Shown: positions 8,041 to 17,152 of the stretch, in pieces | Position numbering within the stretch: position 1 is the first letter of the stretch | Layout of the letters: every line of letters begins with the position of its first letter | Assembly (NCBI RefSeq): GCF_027257195.1 | Contig: NZ_JAPDFS010000003.1 | Location: 240,859 to 304,858, forward strand | Length of the DNA stretch: 64,000 nt | Source of the DNA: Halorubrum sp. F4 | Lineage (GTDB): Archaea > Halobacteriota > Halobacteria > Halobacteriales > Haloferacaceae | Reading direction: 5' to 3' | Program-made: the position numbers and the translations under genes | The notes under the pieces: model-generated | The model's input: the letters and a program-made list of their open reading frames with translations, nothing else | The model's database searches: none | What the model was told of the DNA's origin: nothing

Positions 8041-8961
8041 TCACTCGGACAGCACCCGCACGTCGTGTTTCCGAACCCACTGATACCGGCGACCACCCCA
8101 AGTGAAGGTCCGGCGGGCGAACGCGTACGCCATCAGTGCCGGCATCGCGATCGCGGCCGGCCCCGCGAGCAGGAACGTCGGCCGCCGGAGCCCCGCCCAC
8201 GCGTACGTTATCGCGGACAGGACGGTCACCGACCCGACCCCGAGGAGCGGCACCGCGAGACACAGCGTCGCGAACGCGACCGCCAGAACGACGTTGACCG
8301 CGCTCGCTCGGGGCGCGTGGTACCGGACGATCCACAGGAAGCGCACGAGCCGCTCCAGCGACGCTCGGATCGATCCGCCCGCGGGCACGACCCGCGTCCG
8401 TTTCACCGGCGTCACCTCGAGGTGTTCCGAGAGGGTGCCGTCGTCGCTGACGGTTCGCTCGAGGTCCGCGAGGAAGGCGGCCTCGTCGAGGTCGTCGCGC
8501 TCGAAGACGACCGCGCCGCCCCACGCGATCCCGCCGGCGGCGACCGCGAGGGTTCCGCCGATGAGGTAGGCGGGCTCGAGCAGGGTACCGAGCGGGTCGC
8601 GGCCGACGAAGACCGGAAGCTCGGTCGTCGGTCCCTGCCGCCCGTAGTCGGCGTGGAGGCGCTCGAGCCAGTCGGGCGGGTGACGAAAGTCGTCGTCCGT
8701 CCAGACGATCCGGTCGCCCTCGGCGGCCGCCATTCCCGCCGCTATCGCGTTCGCCTTCCCGGAACAGCCGTCCGGATCGCCGGCGAGCACGATCTCGACC
8801 CCCGCAGGCGTCTCTCCTCGCCGATCGGCGACGGGGTCGTCGGCGTCGTCCGCGATCACGAGGAGCTCGTCGTCCGCTCCCAACATCGCGGCGACCTCCT
8901 CGCAGGCGTCGGTCCAGCGGACGGTCGGCAGGAGCACGGAGGTCGGCGGCGGGTCGGTCAC
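8041..8961 (-). CDS. Membrane-anchored family 2 glycosyltransferase
   Basis: A 306-residue GT-A fold glycosyltransferase. The nucleotide-sugar region has DELLVIADDADDP, the GCSGKANAIAAGM segment and the metal-binding WTDDDFRHPPDW motif (residues 88-97). The C-terminal half carries three or four hydrophobic segments that would anchor it to the membrane. I chose the GTG at 8961 because a TATA-like box (8981-8990) lies 20-29 bases upstream; extending further would run antisense through the divergent peptidase gene. Sugar and acceptor cannot be assigned, and no glycan cluster surrounds it. Confidence 0.8.
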   Translation of the reverse strand: MTDPPPTSVLLPTVRWTDACEEVAAMLGADDELLVIADDADDPVADRRGETPAGVEIVLAGDPDGCSGKANAIAAGMAAAEGDRIVWTDDDFRHPPDWLERLHADYGRQGPTTELPVFVGRDPLGTLLEPAYLIGGTLAVAAGGIAWGGAVVFERDDLDEAAFLADLERTVSDDGTLSEHLEVTPVKRTRVVPAGGSIRASLERLVRFLWIVRYHAPRASAVNVVLAVAFATLCLAVPLLGVGSVTVLSAITYAWAGLRRPTFLLAGPAAIAMPALMAYAFARRTFTWGGRRYQWVRKHDVRVLSE

Positions 8962-8980
8962 GGCGGGGATTCGCGGGCCG

Positions 8981-8990
8981 GATACAAAAA
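8981..8990 (-). promoter_or_regulatory. TATA box deciding the GTG start at 8961
   Basis: Minus-strand TTTTTGTATC, 20-29 bases before the GTG at 8961. It places the transcript start at or next to that codon and argues against any longer reading of the glycosyltransferase. Confidence 0.5.
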
Positions 8991-9078
8991 CCGGCGGTCG
9001 AACGCGGGGTGGTCCATCCGCCTCCTTCCGGACCGCCGCTTTCCGGAGCCTTATACGGTCCCCCTCGGAGGGTCGACC

Positions 9079-9972
9079 ATGCGCGTGATACTCCACGGCG
9101 GCGCGGGCGGTGCTCCGGACGAGCCCGAACCGAGACAGGCGGTCCTCGACGAGGCGGCCGAGGCGGGCGTGGGCGCGGCCACCCCGCTCGACGCGGTCGA
9201 GGCGGGGATCCGCGTCCTCGAATCGAGTCCCCGGTTCAACGCGGGCGTCGGCGGCGCGGTCCAGTCCGACGGGATCGTTCGCACGGACGCGGGCGTGATG
9301 ACCGCGGACCGGGCCGTCGGCGCGGTCTGCTCGATGCCGGGCGTCGAACACGCGGTGTCGGCCGCGCGCGTCGTGATGGAGGAGACCCCGCACGTCTTCG
9401 TGTCCGGCGAGCACGCGGTCGAACTCGCCGCCGACTTCGGCGTCGAGACCGGCGTCGACCTCCTGACCGACGAGAAACGGGAACGCTACGAGGCGGAGGC
9501 TCCGCCGGAGGGGACTCCGAGCGAGCACCTGGAGTGGTTGGAGACGCGGTTCGGGTCCGGCGGCGATAATGAGTCCGGCGGCGACGCCGCGGCCCCCGAC
9601 CACGACACCGTCGGCGCGGTCGCGACCGACGGCGAGACGTTCGCGGCGGCGACATCGACCGGCGGGCGCTCGTTCGCGCTCGCGGGTCGCGTCGGCGACG
9701 TCCCGCAGGTCGGCTCGGGGTTCTTCTGTACGGACGCCGGCGGCGCGAGCGCGACCGGGGCCGGCGAGGACATCACTCGAGTCACGCTCACCCGTCGGGC
9801 GGTGGATCTGCTAGATGAGGGGCTCGACGCCGAGGCCGCGGCCGATCGAGCGATGGCGGAGTTCGAGGACGTGACGGGCTCTGACGCGGGCGTGATCGTC
9901 TGTGATGCCGATGGCGTCGGCGGCGCGTTCAACACCGAGGCGATGCAGACGAGCGTCGCGACGAGGGAGTGA
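9079..9972 (+). CDS. Isoaspartyl peptidase / L-asparaginase (Ntn-hydrolase)
   Basis: A 297-residue plant-type asparaginase precursor. The family N-terminus (VILHGGAGGAP), NAGVGGAVQSDG and the autocleavage site HDTVGAVATD are all present. Thr177 would become the catalytic N-terminal nucleophile after self-processing. The linker before the cleavage site (about 156-174) is Gly/Asp-rich. The product should hydrolyse isoaspartyl dipeptides and/or asparagine in the cytoplasm. A TATA box (CCTTATAC, 9049-9056) lies about 27 bases before the ATG, so the transcript is probably leaderless. The glycosyltransferase is transcribed divergently. Confidence 0.93.
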   Translation: MRVILHGGAGGAPDEPEPRQAVLDEAAEAGVGAATPLDAVEAGIRVLESSPRFNAGVGGAVQSDGIVRTDAGVMTADRAVGAVCSMPGVEHAVSAARVVMEETPHVFVSGEHAVELAADFGVETGVDLLTDEKRERYEAEAPPEGTPSEHLEWLETRFGSGGDNESGGDAAAPDHDTVGAVATDGETFAAATSTGGRSFALAGRVGDVPQVGSGFFCTDAGGASATGAGEDITRVTLTRRAVDLLDEGLDAEAAADRAMAEFEDVTGSDAGVIVCDADGVGGAFNTEAMQTSVATRE

Positions 9973-10069
9973 GCGACTCGACCCGGGACACGGGAACGAG
10001 CGACTCGACTCGAGATATGGTCGGCAGTCGAGATCTGACCCGAGCGATCGTCGCTGCCGATCGGTGACC

Positions 10070-10225
10070 GCTTTCCAAAGCCCCAGTCCCCTCCCGCCCA
10101 GCACCGCACCTCACGCCTCCCCAGCCTCGGCCTCGGTGACCCGCCGGAACCGCTGGCGGGTCCCCTCGGCCTCCCTCGCGCGCGACTCGCGGCTCCGCCG
10201 CTCGTTTCGTGCGCGCCGACCGCGG
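10070..10225 (+). repeat. Dispersed intergenic repeat, copy 1
   Basis: Left marker CTTTCCAAAGCCCCAG (10071-10086), core GCACCTCACGCCTCCCCAGC (from 10106, running to 10129) and right marker CTCCCTCGCG (10171-10180). The same three blocks in the same order recur at 48070-48240 (inverted) and 55746-55986; the last two occur at 17001-17134. It fills the gap between the asparaginase stop and cofD, and no ORF fits there. Confidence 0.65.
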
Positions 10226-10263
10226 AGCCGAGGATACAAATCCGCCCCCCGCCTTGCGGGCGT

Positions 10264-11259
10264 ATGGTTACGTTCCTCGCCGGCGGGACGGGAACGCCGA
10301 AACTGCTCGATGGCGCGAGCGCCCGCTGGGACCTCGACGACGCCGTGGTCGTCGCCAACACGGGCGACGACGTCGAGCTCGGCGGCCACCTCGTCTGCCC
10401 GGACGTCGACACCGTGCTGTTCGCCGGGGACGACGTCCTCGACCGGGAGCGCTGGTGGGGGATCGACGGCGACACCACCGAGACCCACGACGAACTCTCC
10501 CGGCTCGCGGAAGCGGCGGGGCTCGAGGACAGCCCGCGGTACCTCGACGACGACGCCCAGACCGCGGGCCGCGAGATAGCCCGCTGGCGACGGTTCTCGG
10601 GCGTCGCGGAGTTCATGGAGATCGGCGACCGCGACCGTGCGGTCCACCTCACGCGGACCGGGCTCCTCGACGAGGGCCACACGCTCACCGAGGTCATCGG
10701 GACCCTCGCGGATGCGTTCGGCCTCGAGGTCGACCTGCTGCCGATGTCCGACGACCCGGTCGCGACGCTGGTTCACACGGAGGGGAGCGAGACGCTCCAC
10801 TTCCAGGAGTACTGGGTCGCCCGCCGTGGCGAGCCGGCGGTCGCCGACGTGGAGTTCCGCGGCGCGGACGCGGCCGAGCCGACCGACGCGGTCCGTTCGG
10901 CCCTCGCCGACCCGGTCGTGATCGGCCCCTCGAACCCGGTGACGAGCATCGGGCCGATGCTCGCGGTGTCCGGGATCGAGGCGGCGCTGGAGGCGACTCC
11001 CGTCGTCGCGGTCTCGCCGTTCGTCGGCGACGAGGTGTTCTCCGGGCCCGCCGCCGAGCTGATGGCGGGGGTCGGTCTCGAGCCGTCGACCGCGGGCGTC
11101 GTCGACGCCTACCCGTTCGCGGACGCGTTCGTCCTCGACGACGACGACCCGACCGAACCCGACCGTCACGTCGAGCGGACCGACACCCGTCTCGACGACG
11201 TCGACGACGCCGAGCGCGTCGCCCGCGCGTGTGATCGCGCGCTGGAGGCAGTATCGTGA
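10264..11259 (+). CDS. cofD: 2-phospho-L-lactate transferase (coenzyme F420 biosynthesis)
   Basis: A 331-residue CofD, which transfers a phospholactyl-type group from the guanylated donor to FO to make F420-0. The N-terminal glycine loop ([14 protein letters not shown]), [25 protein letters not shown] and the [13 protein letters not shown] motif are diagnostic. It is the first gene of an operon: its TGA overlaps a GTG start of the next gene (GTGA at 11256-11259). Downstream genes encode a Dus-like/CitG-like fusion and a DUF447 protein, suggesting a cofactor-related operon. The dispersed repeat lies immediately upstream. Confidence 0.96.
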   Translation: MVTFLAGGTGTPKLLDGASARWDLDDAVVVANTGDDVELGGHLVCPDVDTVLFAGDDVLDRERWWGIDGDTTETHDELSRLAEAAGLEDSPRYLDDDAQTAGREIARWRRFSGVAEFMEIGDRDRAVHLTRTGLLDEGHTLTEVIGTLADAFGLEVDLLPMSDDPVATLVHTEGSETLHFQEYWVARRGEPAVADVEFRGADAAEPTDAVRSALADPVVIGPSNPVTSIGPMLAVSGIEAALEATPVVAVSPFVGDEVFSGPAAELMAGVGLEPSTAGVVDAYPFADAFVLDDDDPTEPDRHVERTDTRLDDVDDAERVARACDRALEAVS

Positions 11260-13082
11260 GCTCCCCCTCGTCCCCACCGAAACCGGAGGCCCCGGGGGAG
11301 CCGTTCCTCGTCGCCGCCAGCCTCAGCGGCGAGTCGGACGCGTCGTGGGCGCGCGCGGCCGGCGAGCACGTCGACTGTGCGGTGCTGGGCGGGATCGCGC
11401 TCGATCCGGCGAGCCGCGAGGCCGCCCGCGACCTCGTCGACCGCGGGCGCTCGGAGTTCCTTCCGGACGACCCGCTCGCATGGATCGACCGGCAGCTCCG
11501 CAGCCTCGCGGACGCGCCGGTTCGCCCCGGCGTCAACGTTCGGAGCGCGACGGTCGAGCCGGTCCGCGAGGCGGCCGCGGTCTGTGCCGACCACGGGGCG
11601 GTCTGTGAGATCAACGCCCACTGCCGGCAGCCGGAACTCCGTGCGGCCGGCTGCGGGGAGACCCTGCTCGCGGACCGCGAGCGGCTCGCCGAGTACGTCG
11701 CGGCCGCGGCCGAGACGGGCGCGACGACGGGCGTGAAGGTCCGAACGGAGGTCGATGGCGTCGACCTCGTCGAAGTCGCTCGCGCGGCCGCGGGCGCGGA
11801 CTGGATCCACGTCGACGCGATGGACTCGGAGGCGGTCGTCGCCGATGTCGCGGACGCGGTGCGCTCCGCGGGTCGGGACGCCGACCCGAACGAAACCGCT
11901 ACCCCGACGGTCGTCGCCAACAACGGCGTCAGGGACCGGGGGACGGTTCGCGAGTACGCCGAGTACGGGGCCGACGCGGTGAGCGTCGGCCGGCCGAGCG
12001 ACGACCCGCGGGTCCTCTCCCGGGTCGCGGACGCGGTCGAGGACTGGCGTGAGGGAGAGCTGTTCGTTCACTCATCGGGGGGTCTCGCCGTGAGTCCGCC
12101 GCACGCCCCCGCGGACGACGCGACCCTCGCGCTCCTCCTCGAGGTCGCGGGGACGCCGAAGCCGGGGAACGTCGACCGCCGCCGTGACCTCGCGGACCTC
12201 CGGTTCGAGTCGTTCCTCGGCGGGGCGGTCGGGGCTCGCGAGGGCCTCGAGCGCGCGGCCCGCGGCGCGGCGGTCGGGCACGCCTTCGAGCGGGCGGTCG
12301 CCGGGATGGCCGGTCGAGCGGGGACGAACACGCAGTTCGGGTGTCTCCTGCTTCTCGTTCCGCTCCTCCGTGCGACCCGGAACGGCGACCTCTCGCCGGA
12401 CGGACTCGACCGGGTAGCTCGGGAAACCACCGTCGACGACGCGGTCGCGTTCTACCGCGCGTTCGAGCACGTCGACGTCGCGGTCGGGGATCCCCCCGAG
12501 GACGCCGAGACGCTCGACGTCCGCCGCGGGGCCGACGCCGAGCCGGTCCTCCGCGAGCGCGGACTCACGCTCCGTGACGTGATGGCCGCGTCCGCGACCG
12601 TCGACGAGGCGGTGGACGGCGGGACCGGCGACCGCGTCCCCGACCGCAACTCACAGGAGTGGGTCGAGGGGTTCCCGCGGACGTTCCGCGCCGCCGAGTG
12701 GATCCTCGCCGACGAGGGACCGCTGACCGACCGGGCCGCCCGGGCCTTCCTCGGCCTGCTCGCGGCCGAGCCCGACACGCTCGTCGAGACGGCTCACGGC
12801 CCGGAGGTCGCGCGCGAGGCGAGCGCGGCGGCACGCGCGATCGTCCCAGGTCTCGACCACGACGTCGATGACGCGGGGGTCGACGCCGATTTCATCCTCG
12901 ATGCCGACGCGGTCCACGCGATCGACCTCGACGCGGCCGAGGAGTTGGCGTCGTCGTTCCACGACCGCGGGATCAACCCGGGGACGACGGCGGATCTCAC
13001 CTGCGCGGCGCTGTACGTCGCGCTGCGGCGCGGGGCGAGCCTGGACGGGAGCGACGGAGACGGAAGCGGGGTGGATCCGTGA
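11256..13082 (+). CDS. Fusion: tRNA-dihydrouridine synthase-like TIM barrel plus CitG-like triphosphoribosyl-dephospho-CoA synthase
   Basis: A single 608-codon frame holds two domains. Residues 1 to about 275 are a flavin-dependent Dus-like TIM barrel with the active-site Cys segment ([19 protein letters not shown]), a [10 protein letters not shown] strand and a phosphate-binding end ([14 protein letters not shown]). Residues about 280-600 resemble CitG/MdcB ([50 protein letters not shown]). The junction is at a run of six Gs (12077-12082). With five Gs the first domain would stop at a TGA overlapping a GTG start at 12090, the usual two-gene layout, so the fusion is either real and recent or a sequencing error. 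The GTG start overlaps the cofD stop. The substrate is unknown. Confidence 0.8.
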   Translation: MSSPSSPPKPEAPGEPFLVAASLSGESDASWARAAGEHVDCAVLGGIALDPASREAARDLVDRGRSEFLPDDPLAWIDRQLRSLADAPVRPGVNVRSATVEPVREAAAVCADHGAVCEINAHCRQPELRAAGCGETLLADRERLAEYVAAAAETGATTGVKVRTEVDGVDLVEVARAAAGADWIHVDAMDSEAVVADVADAVRSAGRDADPNETATPTVVANNGVRDRGTVREYAEYGADAVSVGRPSDDPRVLSRVADAVEDWREGELFVHSSGGLAVSPPHAPADDATLALLLEVAGTPKPGNVDRRRDLADLRFESFLGGAVGAREGLERAARGAAVGHAFERAVAGMAGRAGTNTQFGCLLLLVPLLRATRNGDLSPDGLDRVARETTVDDAVAFYRAFEHVDVAVGDPPEDAETLDVRRGADAEPVLRERGLTLRDVMAASATVDEAVDGGTGDRVPDRNSQEWVEGFPRTFRAAEWILADEGPLTDRAARAFLGLLAAEPDTLVETAHGPEVAREASAAARAIVPGLDHDVDDAGVDADFILDADAVHAIDLDAAEELASSFHDRGINPGTTADLTCAALYVALRRGASLDGSDGDGSGVDP

Positions 13083-13744
13083 CCGAGAGTCCCGACGGCT
13101 GGCCGGTCGACCTCCGCGGAGTCACGGAATCGGTCGTCGCCACCCTCGGCCCCAACGAGCGGTGGAACGTCGCCGCGCTCGGGCTCCATGCGCCCGACGA
13201 CGCCGATGCTTCCGACGACCCCGTCACCGCCAGAACGTACGGACGGACTCGGACCTGGCGGAACTTCACCGAGCGCGGCGGCGGCGTGGTCCAGTTCACC
13301 GCCGATCCGCGCGAGTTCGTCGACGCGGCGCTCACGGTTCGGGAGGAGCCCGAGCCAGTCCTCCCGGGTGCGGACGCCTGGGTCGAGGTGCGGGTCGAAG
13401 CGGTCGACAGCGAGACGCGGGGAGACACCACCGTGCGTACGTGGGCGCTCGATCCCGTCGAGAGCGCGGTCGTCTCCGAGCGAGTGTCGACGATCAACCG
13501 GGGATTCGGCGCGGTCGTCGACGCCACGGTGGCCGCCTCGCGGCTCGACGTCCCCGACTACGACACGGCCGGACTGCTCGATCGGCTGCGGTACTTCGCC
13601 GCCGTCGTCGATCGCTGTGGCGGCCCGGCCGAACGGGAGGCGTTCGCTCGGATCGACGAAACGACCGATTGGCGGTCCCTCGCTGCGGAACGCGGGCTCG
13701 AGGTCGGCGACGTCGTGGACGACGATCCGCCCGACCCGCCGTGA
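13079..13744 (+). CDS. DUF447 family protein (predicted flavin-binding split barrel)
   Basis: A 221-residue archaeal DUF447 protein. It starts with an FMN-binding split-barrel-like segment (ESVVATLGPNERWNVAALGLH then TYGRTRTWRNFTERGGGVVQFT) followed by a helical C-terminus. The family is restricted to archaea and some bacteria, and its fold suggests FMN binding; the reaction is unknown. The GTG start overlaps the TGA of the fusion gene by four bases, making it the last gene of the cofD operon. Co-transcription with an F420 gene hints at a cofactor role (inference). Confidence 0.8.
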   Translation: MTESPDGWPVDLRGVTESVVATLGPNERWNVAALGLHAPDDADASDDPVTARTYGRTRTWRNFTERGGGVVQFTADPREFVDAALTVREEPEPVLPGADAWVEVRVEAVDSETRGDTTVRTWALDPVESAVVSERVSTINRGFGAVVDATVAASRLDVPDYDTAGLLDRLRYFAAVVDRCGGPAEREAFARIDETTDWRSLAAERGLEVGDVVDDDPPDPP

Positions 13745-13856
13745 CCCGCTCGACCCACCGTGACCCGCGTCCGGGCTCTCCGTCGGCGCGATCCCTCCGT
13801 ACAGCCGCTCGCACGGGAACGAACCCTTTTAGTTCGGCCCGCCGGTATCGCTCGGT

Positions 13857-14051
13857 ATGGCCATCAAGCCCAAGTACATCAAACAGCTCGCGAACGTCCT
13901 CCTGGAGCGGTATCCCCAGTCGTTCAACACCGACTTCGAGACGAACAAGGAGAGCGTCTCCGCGCTGACGACCGTCGAGTCGAAGGGCGTCCGCAACCGA
14001 ATCGCCGGATACATCACCCAGAAGAAGTCGCAGGCGGCCGCTTCGGCCTGA
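13857..14051 (+). CDS. rps17e: 30S ribosomal protein S17e
   Basis: A 64-residue archaeal/eukaryotic-type small-subunit protein. It begins MAIKPKYIKQLANVLLERYP and continues with ETNKESVSALTTVESKGVRNRIAGYIT, which is the family signature. A TATA-like box (CCTTTTAG, 13825-13832) lies 25-32 bases before the ATG, indicating its own leaderless promoter. It is flanked by the DUF447 gene and a permease gene, both on the same strand. Confidence 0.97.
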   Translation: MAIKPKYIKQLANVLLERYPQSFNTDFETNKESVSALTTVESKGVRNRIAGYITQKKSQAAASA

Positions 14052-14130
14052 TTTTCGGACATCGACGTTCGGTCGACGACTGGACTCCCCGGCGCACGTT
14101 TATATCGCAAGCCGCGGCCACCCCGTCGGG

Positions 14131-15366
14131 ATGGACGCACTCGTCCGGCCGGTGGTCGATCCGACCTTCGCCGGAGCGGCGCTCGCGTTCCTCCTCTGTG
14201 GCGCGGCGCTCGGGACCGCGAGCGGGCTGGTTCCCGGACTCCACGCGAACAACTTCGCGCTGTTGCTCGCCGGGCTCGCCCCATCGATCCCCGCCGACCC
14301 CCTCCTCGTCGGCGTCGCCATGCTCGGTGCGGGGGTCGTCCACTCGTTTCTCGACATCGTTCCCGCGCTCGCGCTGGGCGTGCCCGACGCCGCGACCGCG
14401 GTCGCCGCGCTGCCGGGCCATCGACTCGTCGTCGCCGGCCGCGGCCGCGAGGCGATCCGACTTTCGGCGGTCGGCTCCGGGCTTGCGGTCGCGCTGGCGG
14501 TGCCGCTCGCGCTCCCGATCACCTGGCTCATGGCGCGTGGCTATCCGACCGTCCGGGCACGTCTCCCGCTGGTACTCGCGGGCGTCGTCGTCTTCCTCGT
14601 CGTCACCGAGTCCTCGAGGCGGGCCGCCGTCGGGGGACTCGTCGCCTTCCTCGCGAGCGCCGCGCTCGGCGTGGCCATCCTCGACGTCGACCCGTCCGCA
14701 CCGCTGGACGCGGGCGGCGTGCTCGCCCCGCTCTTCGCCGGACTGTTCGGCGCGCCGGTCCTCGTCGACGCGCTCGGCGGAGAGGGCGTCCCGCCGCAGT
14801 CGGACGCCCGCATCACGATGGGGAAACGCGACCTCGGCGTCAGCGCGACCGCGGGGTCGCTCGCCGGCGCGGTCGTCGGCTACGTCCCGGGTATCTCGGC
14901 GGCGATCGCCTCGGTCGCGGCGCTGCCCGCGGTCCCGCGGAGCGAGGCGGACCGCGGGTTCATCGTCGCCACGAGCGGGGCAAACACCGCCAATACGGTC
15001 TTCGCGCTGTTCGCGCTCGTTGCGCTCGGAACGCCGCGGACCGGGGTCACCGTCGCGATCGACCGCGCCGAGGTGCCGCTCGCGTTGCCGATCCTCCTCG
15101 TCGCCTGTGCCGCCGCGGCGACCTGCGGGTTCGCGCTCGTCCTCCTCGTCGGCGACGCGTACCTGCGTGTGGTCGGGAACGTCGACTACACCCGACTCTC
15201 CGTCGGCGTCCTCTGCCTGCTCTGTCTCGTTTCCTACGCGTTCGCCGGCGCGTTCGGCGTCGGCGTCTTCGCCGTCGCCGCGGTTCTCGGTCTCGTCCCG
15301 CCGCGGCTCGGCGCGCGGCGCGTCCACCTGATGGGCGTGTTGATCGGGCCGTTGATGCTGGGATGA
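14131..15366 (+). CDS. TctA-like (tripartite tricarboxylate/DUF112) membrane permease
   Basis: A 411-residue protein with about ten hydrophobic segments. The conserved glycine-rich loop near the N-terminus (GTASGLVPGLHANNFALLL) and its inverted counterpart (VVGYVPGISAAIASVAALP) are the duplicated signature of TctA-type permeases. No TctB or periplasmic-binding TctC gene is nearby, as in other archaeal stand-alone members, so substrate and energy coupling are unknown. A TATA box (GTTTATATC, about 14098-14106) lies 25-33 bases before the ATG. Confidence 0.85.
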   Translation: MDALVRPVVDPTFAGAALAFLLCGAALGTASGLVPGLHANNFALLLAGLAPSIPADPLLVGVAMLGAGVVHSFLDIVPALALGVPDAATAVAALPGHRLVVAGRGREAIRLSAVGSGLAVALAVPLALPITWLMARGYPTVRARLPLVLAGVVVFLVVTESSRRAAVGGLVAFLASAALGVAILDVDPSAPLDAGGVLAPLFAGLFGAPVLVDALGGEGVPPQSDARITMGKRDLGVSATAGSLAGAVVGYVPGISAAIASVAALPAVPRSEADRGFIVATSGANTANTVFALFALVALGTPRTGVTVAIDRAEVPLALPILLVACAAAATCGFALVLLVGDAYLRVVGNVDYTRLSVGVLCLLCLVSYAFAGAFGVGVFAVAAVLGLVPPRLGARRVHLMGVLIGPLMLG

Positions 15367-15477
15367 CCGGTTGAGGCGGCGGTCCAGAGCGGTCGGTTGC
15401 CGAGCTCGCGGTCACGAACGACCCCAGTGCGAGGGCAAAGAACAACGGTTAAACGTCACGCGCCGGTGAGAACTGGT

Positions 15478-15657
15478 ATGAGCGATACCGAAAGCCGGGG
15501 CACGAAGCAGTGTGTCTCCTGTGGCATCCAGGTGTCCGGGATGAACGCCGCGCGGTTCGCCTGCCCGGACTGTGGCGCGACGATCCACCGGTGTGCGAAG
15601 TGCCGGAAGCAGAGCAACCTCTACGAGTGCCATGACTGCGGCTTCCGGGGGCCCTGA
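15478..15657 (+). CDS. HVO_2753-type small zinc finger protein (59 aa)
   Basis: A 59-residue microprotein with four zinc-knuckle half-sites: CVSCG, CPDCG, CAKC and CHDCG, enough for two zinc ions. The C-terminal half ([19 protein letters not shown]) is nearly invariant in haloarchaeal homologues. The Haloferax volcanii homologue HVO_2753 is reported to affect swarming and biofilm formation (family knowledge). A TATA-like GGTTAAAC (about 15447-15454) precedes it. The stop is one base before the aEF-1beta start, so the two are co-transcribed. Confidence 0.9.
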   Translation: MSDTESRGTKQCVSCGIQVSGMNAARFACPDCGATIHRCAKCRKQSNLYECHDCGFRGP

Positions 15658-15658
15658 G

Positions 15659-15925
15659 ATGGGGGACGTCGCCGCCAAGATCAAGGTCATGCCGAACAGC
15701 CCCGAGGTCGACCTCGACGAGCTTCAGGACGAGCTCGAGGCGGCCCTCCCGCAGGGCGCGCGCATCCGCGGCTTCGAGCGCGACGACGTCGCCTTCGGGC
15801 TCGTCGCGCTGCTCCCGACCGTGATCGTCCCCGACGACGCGGGCGGTACCGAGGCCGTCGAGGAGGCGTTCGCCGAGGTCGAGGACGTCGAGTCCGTCGC
15901 CGTCGAGAACGTCGGCCGCCTGTAG
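15659..15925 (+). CDS. ef1b: Translation elongation factor 1-beta (aEF-1B)
   Basis: An 88-residue archaeal guanine-nucleotide exchange factor that recycles aEF-1A. It opens [23 protein letters not shown] and contains the [21 protein letters not shown] segment and the C-terminal [12 protein letters not shown] strand typical of the family. The ATG is one base after the stop of the zinc-finger gene. Pairing of this zinc finger with aEF-1beta is usual in haloarchaea. Confidence 0.97.
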   Translation: MGDVAAKIKVMPNSPEVDLDELQDELEAALPQGARIRGFERDDVAFGLVALLPTVIVPDDAGGTEAVEEAFAEVEDVESVAVENVGRL

Positions 15926-16057
15926 TTCGGGTTCCCCGCCGATCCCGTTTTTGCCGTCCGTTCACGACGTGCCGTGACCCGCCGGTCCCGTCCGCGGAAT
16001 CCCCCCGGCGATGGCCGCCGCACCGGCGCTTTTGTACCCCGTTCGCGAACGTGGCGT

Positions 16058-16885
16058 ATGGACCTGAAACGGAAGCTCGCGGAGGGGGACCGTCCGGTCG
16101 GCGGCTGGTGTGCGTTGCCCTCGCCGGGCGTCGCGGAGGCGCTGGCGGCGGCCGACTTCGACTTCGTGACCGTCGACACCGAACACTCGGCGGCCACGGC
16201 GGGGGACGTCGAGGACATGCTCCGGGCGATCGAGTCGGCCCCCGGCGACACGGAGGCGCTGGTGCGCGTCGCCGATGCGGAACCGGCCCGGATCAAGCGC
16301 GTGCTCGACGCGGGCCCGTCGGCGATCATGGTCCCGCAGATCAACTCGTCGGGGGCGGCCCGCGAACTCGTCGAGCTGTGTCGGTATCCGCCGCAGATCG
16401 GGGACGGCAGTGATGACGGCGGAGTCTCCCCTGAAGACCGTGTCGACGCCGACGGATACCGCGGGCGACGCGGCGTCGCCGGCAGCCGGGCGTCCGACTT
16501 CGGCCGTCAGTTGGACGAGTACCTTCGGGACGGGGCCGACGACATCGCGGTGATCGCCCAGATCGAGACGCCGCGGGCGGTCGAGTCGGCCGGCGAGATC
16601 GCGGCGGTGCCCGGGATCGACGCGCTGTTCGTCGGCCCCGCCGACCTCTCGGCGTCGCTCGGGCGGTTCGGCGAGTACGACGACCCCGCGTTCACGGACG
16701 CGATCGAGGCGACGATCGCCGCCGCGAACGAGGAGGGGGTGCCGGTGGGGACGCTGGCGACGAGCGACGAACTGATCGACCGGTGGGTCGACGCGGGCTA
16801 CGACTACCTGATCGCGGGCACAGACATCGGCTTCCTGTCGGCTGGATCCGACCGGGCGATAGAGCGATTCGAAGGGCGGTTGTAG
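16058..16885 (+). CDS. HpcH/HpaI family class II aldolase
   Basis: A 275-residue TIM-barrel, metal-dependent pyruvate aldolase of the HpcH/HpaI type. Signature pieces are FDFVTVDTEHSA, the PSAIMVPQINSS strand with a metal-coordinating region, VIAQIETPRAVE and LFVGPADLSASLG. Between the RYPP motif and RRGVAG there is an extra, acidic, Gly-rich insert (about residues 113-136) not normal for the family. The ATG is 27 bases after a TTTTGTACC box. The physiological substrate is unknown; the family cleaves 4-hydroxy-2-oxoacids. Confidence 0.88.
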   Translation: MDLKRKLAEGDRPVGGWCALPSPGVAEALAAADFDFVTVDTEHSAATAGDVEDMLRAIESAPGDTEALVRVADAEPARIKRVLDAGPSAIMVPQINSSGAARELVELCRYPPQIGDGSDDGGVSPEDRVDADGYRGRRGVAGSRASDFGRQLDEYLRDGADDIAVIAQIETPRAVESAGEIAAVPGIDALFVGPADLSASLGRFGEYDDPAFTDAIEATIAAANEEGVPVGTLATSDELIDRWVDAGYDYLIAGTDIGFLSAGSDRAIERFEGRL

Positions 16886-17000
16886 AGTCCGGTCAGACCG
16901 TTTTCGAATCGGGTCGTTTTCAGGTCGCGTGCCGAGGCGGATCGGTCTCGATGTCGCTCCCGAGTTCGGCGTCGACTTCGAGTCGCCGGGCGTACCGATA

Positions 17001-17134
17001 CCGCCCCGCACCGCGACCACGACGCACCTCACGCCTCCCCAGCCTCGGCGGACGGACCGGCGCGGGGCCCGCACCGCGACCGCGCCGGCCCGCCACCTCC
17101 CTCGCGGTCCGGTCGCGGACCGACGGTCCGCTCC
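17001..17134 (+). repeat. Dispersed intergenic repeat, copy 2
   Basis: Contains the exact 24-base core (17024-17047, GCACCTCACGCCTCCCCAGC and the next four bases) and the CTCCCTCGCG block (17097-17106). The left TCCAAAGCCCC block seen in copies 1, 3 and 4 is not evident. It occupies most of the gap between the convergent aldolase and DUF1684 genes, with no gene of its own. Confidence 0.6.
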
Positions 17135-17152
17135 CGGGCGCGCCCGTTTTTT
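17135..17152 (+). terminator. Hairpin plus T-run, possible plus-strand terminator
   Basis: The palindrome CGGGCGCGCCCG (17135-17146) is followed by six Ts. It lies between the convergent aldolase gene and the DUF1684 gene, whose stop codon begins at 17151. Haloarchaeal termination usually relies on T-runs, so the Ts matter more than the stem. Confidence 0.4.
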
